This document shows, one piece after another, positions 1-6,338 of a stretch of DNA of 12,953 bases; positions within the stretch are counted from its first letter, which is position 1; each line of letters begins with the position of its first letter. The DNA lies in the NCBI GenBank assembly GCA_016267585.1, contig JACQUT010000292.1, forward strand, positions 1 through 12,953. The letters are read 5' to 3'. A model generated the notes under the pieces. It was not told the origin of the DNA, ran no database searches, and saw only the letters and a list, made by a program, of their open reading frames with translations. Source of the stretch: Cyanobacteria bacterium NC_groundwater_1444_Ag_S-0.65um_54_12. Its GTDB lineage: Bacteria > Cyanobacteriota > Sericytochromatia > S15B-MN24 > VGJW01. The position numbers were made by a program, and so were the translations under genes.

Positions 1-9
1 ACAGGTCAT

Positions 10-831
10 GTGGTCGCGTTAGATTCACCGATTCCTACCATTTTTGAGCCAGCACTGCGAAATATTCTGGACATGGCGCAAAATTTCATAGGCTACTTGC
101 CCCAGCTATTGCTGGGCATTTTGCTGTTCGGTATTTTCCTGCGTTTGGCCCGGTGGATACGTGACTGGACCCGCGTCGTGGTTGCGCGTACCACTGCCAA
201 AGATAGTGGAGATGCTGGGTTAATCCTGGGACAAATAGCCTATGGCATAGTAATTTTGGCAGGCTGTGGTGGTGCTGCTGCCATGATGGGGCTGGGACTG
301 GGCAATGTCTTGGCTGGCATAGGCGTATCCGGCATAGTGGTAGGCTTTGCTTTCAAGGATATCCTGGAAAATTACTTGGCAGGAATATTGTTGATGCTTA
401 CCGCGCCTTTCCGTATTGGCGATTCCATAAAGACCGGTGAATTCGAGGGAACGGTACGCACTATCTCTACTCGTAGTACCGCTATCGAGACTCCCGATGG
501 TCAGCTAGTAATTTTGCCGAACGCCAAGATTTATTCCTTACCGCTCATCAACTTTTCTGCCATGCCGCATAAGCGTGGTAGTCTGCGCTTACGAGTGCCT
601 TATGATCGCGATCTGACTGCGATCCGTCATGAAATAATAGCTTTTGTCTCAGAAATCCCAGCCATCCTGCACCAACCGGCACCGGAAGTTTTCGCTGTTG
701 CACTGGATGCCACCGCTATTGATCTGGAGCTGCGGTACTGGACTAAGCATGATGATGCGGTAGCGAGCCGCAGCGCTATCATAACAGTTCTCAAGGAGCA
801 ATTATATGAAAAGAGCATGCCACCGCTATAG
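10..831 (+). CDS. Small MscS-family mechanosensitive ion channel
   Basis: This predicted inner-membrane channel of the small-conductance MscS family opens under membrane tension to release solutes during hypo-osmotic shock. The 273-residue product has three hydrophobic stretches (about residues 30-48, 72-92 and 98-130). The third is the Gly/Ala-rich pore helix (GLGLGNVLAGIGVSGIVVGF, then AFKDILENYLAG). It is followed by the MscS beta-domain signature PFRIGDSI (133-140) and LPNAKIYS (169-176). The C-terminal alpha/beta domain is short and ends in MPPL. I used the GTG at 10, but the frame is open to base 1, so the real start may lie upstream; an internal ATG at 73 is another option. queD follows after 24 bp on the same strand. 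The family call is firm; the start is uncertain. Confidence 0.9.
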   Translation: MVALDSPIPTIFEPALRNILDMAQNFIGYLPQLLLGILLFGIFLRLARWIRDWTRVVVARTTAKDSGDAGLILGQIAYGIVILAGCGGAAAMMGLGLGNVLAGIGVSGIVVGFAFKDILENYLAGILLMLTAPFRIGDSIKTGEFEGTVRTISTRSTAIETPDGQLVILPNAKIYSLPLINFSAMPHKRGSLRLRVPYDRDLTAIRHEIIAFVSEIPAILHQPAPEVFAVALDATAIDLELRYWTKHDDAVASRSAIITVLKEQLYEKSMPPL

Positions 832-845
832 ATCGAGCTTGCACC

Positions 846-850
846 GGAGA
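846..850 (+). promoter_or_regulatory. Ribosome binding site for queD
   Basis: GGAGA lies 5 nt upstream of the ATG at 856 and fits a Shine-Dalgarno site. It supports that start for the QueD-like gene. Confidence 0.6.
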
Positions 851-855
851 TAATC

Positions 856-1272
856 ATGGCAGGTTACGAGGTCGCCAAGAGACTATGCTTTTGTTATGGA
901 CATCGCTTGCTGGAATATGCTGGTAAGTGCCGTAACCTGCATGGCCACAATGCTCTGGTCGAAGTCACGATATCAGCTGCCAGTCTCGACGCTCGTGGCA
1001 TGGTAATAGACTTCAATGATCTGAAACACACCTTGCAAAGCTGGATCGACGAGCAACTGGATCATCGCATGATATTGCGCTCGGATGATCCGTTATTGCC
1101 GATTTTGCGCGAATACGGTGAACCGGTTCTGGCGTTGGAGCAGAATCCCACTGCCGAGAATATCGCACGTTTGATCTTCGAGGCAGGCAGTGCCGAGGGT
1201 ATTGAGTTGCAGGCCGTTCGCTTGTGGGAAACGCCTGATTGTTACGCAGTTTACTCGCCAGTTTGCTCATAG
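856..1272 (+). CDS. queD: 6-carboxy-5,6,7,8-tetrahydropterin synthase (QueD / 6-pyruvoyl tetrahydropterin synthase family)
   Basis: QueD converts 7,8-dihydroneopterin triphosphate to 6-carboxytetrahydropterin in the cytoplasm, an early step toward queuosine and other 7-deazapurines. The 138-residue product has the usual size for the family. It carries the CxxxHGH motif (C25, H29, H31), which supplies the catalytic Cys and two zinc ligands; H16 is the likely third zinc ligand. LDHRMI (67-72) and LWETP near the C-terminus match the family's catalytic Asp-His and substrate-binding Glu regions. The CxxxHGH spacing favours the QueD branch over true sepiapterin-forming synthases. It follows the MscS gene by 24 bp and is probably cotranscribed with it. 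Its stop overlaps the stop of the convergent glycosyltransferase gene by 6 bp. No queC, queE or folE is visible. The family is certain; the exact pterin product is inferred. Confidence 0.88.
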   Translation: MAGYEVAKRLCFCYGHRLLEYAGKCRNLHGHNALVEVTISAASLDARGMVIDFNDLKHTLQSWIDEQLDHRMILRSDDPLLPILREYGEPVLALEQNPTAENIARLIFEAGSAEGIELQAVRLWETPDCYAVYSPVCS

Positions 1273-4200
1273 CGATACTGCCGCGGATCCGATCGGGCAA
1301 CCTAACGATCGCCCAGCCGTGATCCCCGGCGTCGGTGTAAACCAGTTGATTCCCCACAGCTCGGTCGCGGCCGGCACCATACCGGGGCCGTAGTACTGTA
1401 CCAGTTTGCGGGCCAGCGCATCCGTACTTTCCTGCACGAGTTGCCTGGTCCGGTCGGCGGGTTCGCTTCCGAAACTGACCTGGCCGACATGATGGACGAA
1501 GGCGTCGGTGGCGATGACCAGACGATATCCTTGCTCGCGCAGACGCCACGAGAGATCGAGATCATCGTTTCCGAGGAACAGTGCCTCATCGAGCAGTCCG
1601 ACCTCAGCTATGACCCGCCGAGGAACCATCAGACAAAAACCGATCAAGAGCTTGGTCTCGACAACCTTGCCGGCATTCCGCTCAGCTAGCAGATCCGCGA
1701 TCAGATCGGGTACTTTGCCTTCATCAGGAAGATAGCGCTGGTATTTCTGTAATCCCGCCACGTAGTCCGAGGTGGGACCCACGGCTCCCACGTTCGGATC
1801 CGCGAAGGGCTGCTTCATCCGATCGAGCCAGCCAGGCGTGACCACCGTGTCGGGGTTGAGGAGAACGAGATACTCTCCCTTGGCAACCCGCAACCCGACG
1901 TTACTGCCGGCAGAGAAACCGAGATTCTGCTCACTGAAGACTATTCGCACCCGCGGATCTTGTCCTGACAAGCTTTGCAAAAACTCTACGGTACCGTCGG
2001 ATGAGGCATTGTCGACGACTATTAACTCGTCGGCAGCGCCCAGGTTCTGCAGAACGCTCCGGACGCCTTCCGCGATCGTGTGCAGCGAGTTGTAAGTCAC
2101 CATGACCACCGAACTCGAACCGGCTACCGGACCTTGTTCTAGCTTGGCGACCTGCCGCTCGAACGCGCCCGGATCAGGTTCTAGCAACGGCAAACCGAGT
2201 GCCAGGGCGATCGCCCGCTCCTGGTCATCCCCAGAATCCACCCACGCGGTCGCTTGCCGGAAAAGACCGATGCTCGGGGCCGGAGCCTCTACCAGAGCCA
2301 CATCGGGAATACGCTCCGGATCGTGACCTTTGGCCTCCAGCCAGCTAGCGATCGCCCCCTGCATCGTCTCCGCCTGACCGGGCGGTAGCTGGATCACCAG
2401 GGTGATTTCCTGGCCAGCCGACACGGTGGCCAGGAAAGCGGTCAACGGTGTCTCCCAGTTGGTTCCCGAGACGAGCCAACGCCAGCTAGCCGGCTCGTCT
2501 AGCTGGGAAGGTGGCCCATTCCAGTCGAACGATCCAAAAGCGCTGGCAGCCACTCGCAAATTTTCGGCCGTCGCCGACCCGAAAGCCGGGATCCCGAGAC
2601 GGCGCGCGCGCGCGGCCACCTGGGGTGGCCCTATCACGAGATCCGCTGCCATGAGATATCTGGTGAGCCCAGCCGGTACCCCTGGCTGGTCCAGTAGGGA
2701 GATCAGCGGAATATTATCCGGATCCATCCCGTGCCGCTCGATCGCAGTCAGCACGATCGCTTGCACGCTGCTCACGGCAGGTCCGGCCAGGACATGGAGT
2801 CCGACAGCGGCCTCCGGGGGAAAGGCGGCCAGATACGCGGCTATCGTCTCCGCTATGCCACCGCTCGATTGACCTTGCCCAGAGAGGGGATCCCCTGCGG
2901 CGCGCAGCGCCGGGGGAGAGTGGGCAAGGTCAATCGAGCGGTGGCATGAATTGCAACTTTCGCCGCTGTTCGCGGCTTCAGCTCCCAGGAATACGTCAGG
3001 TACGCTAGCGTCCGGAACCAGAACAATATTGAATTTACGACGATCTGGCAGTACAAAGTCTCCGGCAGTGGTAGTGGTAGCGGCACGAACTGCGGTGCCG
3101 GCGCGAAAGAGCAACTGATAGGCATTGGTATCTGCTGCGAGCTGTGGGTTCGCTATGCCGATGTCATGCGCCAGCTGTACCAGGGCAGCAGTCAGCTCCT
3201 GGTTGGGAATAGCGATGGATTGAACTTCTAGCGCCTGCAACCCCGCTTGTTCCAGTAGCTTCAGGAAGCTTTGCCTGGTGAACATGCGCAGATGGGTACG
3301 ATCCAGCAGGCCTTCGTCGGTATAGTCGAAATTACCTGTCAACAGTTCGCGAATCACGGACCAGTGGCCGATGTTCGGAACACAGACCAGCAGCTCGCCC
3401 TGCGGTCCGAGCAAGCGACGATGGGCCGAGAGCACGGCCCCGGGATCTTTCAGATGTTCCAGTACGTCACCATAGATGATGCAGTCGAAAGACCCGTCGG
3501 GATAGGGGATCGCCAGCGTTTCGACATCCCCCTCGATCACCGCGTCAAGGCGTACTCTGGCTGCTGCGGCTGCGTCGGCAAAGGCCTCGATGCCGATCAC
3601 CGCGCGCTCCGGATCCTGCTCCTTTAGCCATGCTCCCAGATATCCGGCAGCGCAGCCTACCTCCAGTATACGCTTGGCAGTGGCTGGAACCATGTCAGCT
3701 AGCCGCTGATTGATGCGGCCGTAATAACCACCTTCCGGTACGCTTCCGACAGCGGAAGCGCGCTCGGCTCGGTCAATGATGACCTGGACCACGCGCTCGG
3801 TGGCGCATCCTTCGCCTGCGGCATTGAGTTCTTCCAGCGTGGCAGCGCGGCCAGTTGCCAGGCGATCGCGAAAAGCCTCGTCATGCAAACACGAACGCAG
3901 CGCTCTGCCTATAGAATCCGGGTCAGGCTGACAGGTGGCGATGCCGGCCTGACCCTCGTAACCGGAGCGCGTCCCCGTCCCGGGTTGCGGCCAGACAATG
4001 GATAGCGCCAGACGCTGGGCTAGCAGCGCGACCACCAGGAAATTGCTGTCCAGTCCCACCACCAGATCGGCAGCCGCCAGGAAAGTCTCTTGGGGAACGT
4101 CCGGCACCATGATCGGAACACCGACCGCCGCGGCGATCTGCCGATGCCACTCCGGCCCGAAATCGTTCAATACTTTATGTCCGGGATGGGGACGGACCAT

Positions 4201-5001
4201 CACGAGCGGCATGGCCGGGCCGAGCTGTGCAATTCCTGCCAGGAATGCGCGGAAGGCTTCGCGCATCATGCCAGAAAGGTCGAAGGTAGTCAGGGTATGG
4301 GCCCAGCTACCGGCGAACCCGACCACTGGCGCGGCGGAAAGGTCGATACCTAGAGCCCGACGCGCCATGTCGCGGTCCAGGGACGCCGCGCGATAAAAGA
4401 TATCCCACTCCGGACGCCCGGTGATAATGATCTGTTCAGCGCTGTTCCGCGGATTCTTGAGGTACCAGTCCCGGGTGTAGGGCCCCGGGGCGCACACTAC
4501 CGTGGTCCGGATCAGGTCGTCGAAATCAGTCAACGGGAAACGGCCAAGCTCTATCCCGTGCGGCAAATGAATAGTGGGAATGTGATGGCGCGCGGCCACG
4601 GCAATCAGGACGCGCAGATTGGGCGCCACGTCGTTGTGAACCACTACGGCCCGGATCGGTCCGGCGCGATGCAGACGCTCGAATGCCTCGGCCAGCACCC
4701 AGAGGCCCGGAAAGCTTTGCAATAACATGGCTCCCCAGCTGGGCGCCAGCTCAGCGGTCAGATCGCGTCCCGACAGGTAAAACGGCCGGGCAGAAATAAT
4801 TTCCCCGATCCAGTGCTGCAAACTACCGTTCAGTTCGGCAAGGTTGACGGACTGGCGAGCCGCATTCCAGTAGGTGGCGAATTCCGGACTCCCCAGCACG
4901 ATCACCCGATATGCTCCCTGGGTTTCGAGCGCCCGGATCAAGCCAGCATGTGCCGTGTGGGCGGAAATCAGTACGATGGGCTTACGAGAGTTCACGTTCA
5001 C
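1267..5001 (-). CDS. Giant multidomain glycosyltransferase/SAM-methyltransferase protein (GT-B - methyltransferase - GT modules - GT2)
   Basis: This predicted 1,244-residue enzyme should assemble and methylate a surface glycan. Residues 1-410 resemble GT-B/CDP-glycerol glycerophosphotransferase-like capsule enzymes (HLPHGIELG 146-154, MVRPHPGHK 268-276). Residues 425-600 are a class I SAM methyltransferase (ILEVGCAAGYLG 445-456, DVLEHL 512-517). Residues 655-820 and 840-955 are two diverged copies of a Rossmann-like GT module. Residues 963-1185 are a family-2 glycosyltransferase (VVDNASSDGT 995-1004, LLNPD 1047-1051, GNDDLDLSWRL 1144-1154). The frame is open to an ATG at 5124, but I chose GTG 5001. 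It has AGGAGG 6 nt upstream, and its GTGA overlaps the stop of the preceding methyltransferase, which suggests translational coupling. A 93-bp palindromic element encodes residues 686-716. Acceptor and donor are unknown; pseudaminic acid is a plausible donor from context. Confidence 0.85.
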   Translation of the reverse strand: MNVNSRKPIVLISAHTAHAGLIRALETQGAYRVIVLGSPEFATYWNAARQSVNLAELNGSLQHWIGEIISARPFYLSGRDLTAELAPSWGAMLLQSFPGLWVLAEAFERLHRAGPIRAVVVHNDVAPNLRVLIAVAARHHIPTIHLPHGIELGRFPLTDFDDLIRTTVVCAPGPYTRDWYLKNPRNSAEQIIITGRPEWDIFYRAASLDRDMARRALGIDLSAAPVVGFAGSWAHTLTTFDLSGMMREAFRAFLAGIAQLGPAMPLVMVRPHPGHKVLNDFGPEWHRQIAAAVGVPIMVPDVPQETFLAAADLVVGLDSNFLVVALLAQRLALSIVWPQPGTGTRSGYEGQAGIATCQPDPDSIGRALRSCLHDEAFRDRLATGRAATLEELNAAGEGCATERVVQVIIDRAERASAVGSVPEGGYYGRINQRLADMVPATAKRILEVGCAAGYLGAWLKEQDPERAVIGIEAFADAAAAARVRLDAVIEGDVETLAIPYPDGSFDCIIYGDVLEHLKDPGAVLSAHRRLLGPQGELLVCVPNIGHWSVIRELLTGNFDYTDEGLLDRTHLRMFTRQSFLKLLEQAGLQALEVQSIAIPNQELTAALVQLAHDIGIANPQLAADTNAYQLLFRAGTAVRAATTTTAGDFVLPDRRKFNIVLVPDASVPDVFLGAEAANSGESCNSCHRSIDLAHSPPALRAAGDPLSGQGQSSGGIAETIAAYLAAFPPEAAVGLHVLAGPAVSSVQAIVLTAIERHGMDPDNIPLISLLDQPGVPAGLTRYLMAADLVIGPPQVAARARRLGIPAFGSATAENLRVAASAFGSFDWNGPPSQLDEPASWRWLVSGTNWETPLTAFLATVSAGQEITLVIQLPPGQAETMQGAIASWLEAKGHDPERIPDVALVEAPAPSIGLFRQATAWVDSGDDQERAIALALGLPLLEPDPGAFERQVAKLEQGPVAGSSSVVMVTYNSLHTIAEGVRSVLQNLGAADELIVVDNASSDGTVEFLQSLSGQDPRVRIVFSEQNLGFSAGSNVGLRVAKGEYLVLLNPDTVVTPGWLDRMKQPFADPNVGAVGPTSDYVAGLQKYQRYLPDEGKVPDLIADLLAERNAGKVVETKLLIGFCLMVPRRVIAEVGLLDEALFLGNDDLDLSWRLREQGYRLVIATDAFVHHVGQVSFGSEPADRTRQLVQESTDALARKLVQYYGPGMVPAATELWGINWFTPTPGITAGRSLGCPIGSAAVSL
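2855..2947 (-). repeat. 93-bp in-frame palindromic element, copy 1
   Basis: The arms 2855-2881 and 2921-2947 form a perfect 27-bp inverted repeat around a 39-nt core (2882-2920). The core contains the palindrome GGGGATCCCC (2886-2895) and a 6-bp hairpin with a GCA loop (2898-2912). The pairing ends at the same T/G mismatch as in copy 2. I set the strand so that the core reads as in copy 2 on the plus strand. The element lies inside the giant glycosyltransferase gene, is 31 codons long, contains no stop in the used frame, and encodes residues 686-716. It lies between the first beta strand and the following helix of a GT module, which looks like a later insertion. I do not recognise the family. 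Confidence 0.9.
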
Positions 5002-6314
5002 CAGTCGCCTCCTACGAGCGGACGCAGCACCCGGGTAAGATGGTTCAGGACCTCGTACTCCAGCAACGGAGCGAACGCTGTACCGCGACGGTCGAAAGTC
5101 CCGTTCGGCGAACGCTGGTACCACCCTTGCGCCCAGCGCCAGGCAACTTGATCGAGCACTCGCGCCTGATGATAAGGGCTCAACAGGGCCATGAAGTCAA
5201 CCGGAACTGGCAAGTACGGCCCGACGAGCTCATTTAGCGCAGCTATCAGCTTCGGCGCGCCCTCCGGCTGCATTCTGACCTGCAAGCCCTGATAGAAAGC
5301 GTCAAACTCGGGATTGCCCATCATCCGGCGCAGGACCCTGGTAGTTAGAGCACCGCTCAAGCTACCTCGCCCACTCTCCCCCGGCGCTGCGCGCCGCAGG
5401 GGATCCCCTCTCTGGGCGAGGTAGCTTGAGCGGTGCTCTGGCGAACTGCCGTCGAGCTCCAGCGCCGGGGGTGGTACCCACGGAGTGGACTGGGTACCGT
5501 CATCACCTGGCACTTCGGCTATTACCAGGTAACCGTACGACACCGTGATGGGTAGACAAGGCAGTACCGTTTGCTCGACGTAGGCCCAGAGTTCTAGCGC
5601 GCCCGGCCAGCGAAAGACATGTTCTAACTCGGCCATCACGGTATCGTTGCTGGTGCCCAGCGCTTCGCGCAGGAGATAGTTATGATTGAAGCTGTCGTAA
5701 GGGACTATCTGGGTGACCACGGCACCAGCTCGCGCCAGAGCAGCACTGACGTCCGGCAGATCAACCTCGGCCTGGTAGTAGTTGGGATCTTTGGGGTGCG
5801 CCATGGCCCCATGCCGCAAACCATTGCGATTGGCCCAGATCACGTTGGGTAAGCTGCACATGTTGAATATCATGCGACCGCCCGGGCGCAAGACGCGGGC
5901 ATATTCCCGCAAGATATCCGTCCATTGCGGGAAATGCGGTACGACCGTGATCGATACTATAGTGTCAAAGCTCGCGGCCTCGTAGGGCAGCTCGAATACC
6001 GATCCCGCGATGAACGGAATGGGGCGAACTCCTGCCGCCTGGCGAGCGACATCGAGCATTTCGGCCGAGATGTCGAGACCGGTGACGTCAAAGCCGGCGT
6101 CGTAGAGGGGAATAGTGAATCGTCCCGTGCCGGCACCGGCATCCAGCACCCGGCCACGTGAATACTGGATGGCCAAGGCGATCTCGCGCAGATTCTTCAG
6201 CGTGGTGACGAAACTATCGTTATATATGTTGACCTGATAGCGCTGCGCAATCCCCTGATTTTGCCAGACCTGCTCTTTCCAGGTGGCTATTTGACTATCT
6301 AGCTTTGAATTCAA
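4998..6314 (-). CDS. Class I SAM-dependent methyltransferase with unrecognised C-terminal domain
   Basis: The 438-residue product has an N-terminal class I methyltransferase domain. Motif I is VLDAGAGTGRF (57-66), the acidic end of strand 2 is GLDISAEMLDVA (79-90), and the post-I and motif IV region includes LPYEAASFDTIVS (109-121) and VLRPGGRMIFN (141-151). It probably methylates a glycan or nucleotide-sugar intermediate; the substrate is unknown. Residues 293-323 are encoded by a palindromic repeat lying in a proline-rich linker (TPWVPPPAL). After it comes a domain of about 115 residues (324-438), rich in aromatic residues, that I do not recognise. The start is TTG at 6314 with GGGAG 7 nt upstream. 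pseI ends 24 bp before it. Its stop overlaps the GTG start of the giant glycosyltransferase gene (GTGA), so the two are probably translationally coupled. Confidence 0.85.
   Translation of the reverse strand: MNSKLDSQIATWKEQVWQNQGIAQRYQVNIYNDSFVTTLKNLREIALAIQYSRGRVLDAGAGTGRFTIPLYDAGFDVTGLDISAEMLDVARQAAGVRPIPFIAGSVFELPYEAASFDTIVSITVVPHFPQWTDILREYARVLRPGGRMIFNMCSLPNVIWANRNGLRHGAMAHPKDPNYYQAEVDLPDVSAALARAGAVVTQIVPYDSFNHNYLLREALGTSNDTVMAELEHVFRWPGALELWAYVEQTVLPCLPITVSYGYLVIAEVPGDDGTQSTPWVPPPALELDGSSPEHRSSYLAQRGDPLRRAAPGESGRGSLSGALTTRVLRRMMGNPEFDAFYQGLQVRMQPEGAPKLIAALNELVGPYLPVPVDFMALLSPYHQARVLDQVAWRWAQGWYQRSPNGTFDRRGTAFAPLLEYEVLNHLTRVLRPLVGGDW
5008..5013 (-). promoter_or_regulatory. Strong Shine-Dalgarno deciding the GTG start at 5001
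   Basis: AGGAGG on the minus strand lies 6 nt before the GTG at 5001-4999, inside the last codons of the methyltransferase gene. It supports a start 41 codons downstream of the longest possible frame. The protein from this GTG begins MNVNSRKPIVLISAH, a normal opening beta strand, whereas the upstream extension is Arg/Pro-rich and overlaps the preceding gene. Confidence 0.8.
5347..5439 (+). repeat. 93-bp in-frame palindromic element, copy 2
   Basis: The arms 5347-5373 and 5413-5439 form a perfect 27-bp inverted repeat around a 39-nt core (5374-5412). That core is identical, base for base, to the reverse complement of the plus-strand core of copy 1. The arms differ from those of copy 1 at 8 of 27 positions, and each change is matched on the opposite arm. 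The element lies inside the methyltransferase gene and encodes residues 293-323 in the linker between the catalytic domain and the C-terminal domain. The reading frame used is the only one of the three on the coding strand without a stop inside the element. Both copies begin at the third base of a codon. Confidence 0.9.
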
Positions 6315-6321
6315 CTTCTAG

Positions 6322-6326
6322 CTCCC
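6322..6326 (-). promoter_or_regulatory. Ribosome binding site for the TTG-started methyltransferase
   Basis: GGGAG on the minus strand lies 7 nt before TTG 6314-6312, in the 24-bp gap after pseI. It supports the TTG start; the next in-frame Met is at residue 86, inside the SAM-binding fold. Confidence 0.6.
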
Positions 6327-6338
6327 GGTCAGGCACCA

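Noticed and set aside
808-845. The end of the MscS gene contains ATGCCACCGCT, identical to the outer 11 nt of a copy 1 arm, hinting at a third, decayed palindrome that truncated the channel.
   Set aside because: The match stops after 11 nt, there is no opposite arm or core, and an 11-nt match is not unlikely by chance over both strands of 13 kb.
1013-1549. A 178-codon minus-strand frame spanning the queD/giant-gene junction.
   Set aside because: Its product is Arg/Pro-rich without recognisable motifs, and both real genes beneath it have convincing family signatures.
2855-2947. Palindrome as a Rho-independent terminator.
   Set aside because: It has no T-tract on either side, a 39-nt loop, and lies in frame in the middle of a long intact gene.
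2930-2960. CNSCH heme c attachment motif in the giant protein (residues 683-687).
   Set aside because: It is created at the junction with the palindromic element, in a predicted cytoplasmic glycosyltransferase with no signal peptide, so it is almost certainly accidental.
5002-5124. N-terminal 41-codon extension of the giant glycosyltransferase to an ATG at 5124.
   Set aside because: It overlaps the methyltransferase coding region, is Arg/Pro-rich and non-conserved in appearance, and a strong SD precedes GTG 5001.
5347-5439. Palindrome as an integron attC site or CRISPR repeat.
   Set aside because: The arms are perfectly paired and lack the attC R/L-box core sites. There are only two copies, 2.4 kb apart, with no spacer array, integrase or Cas gene.
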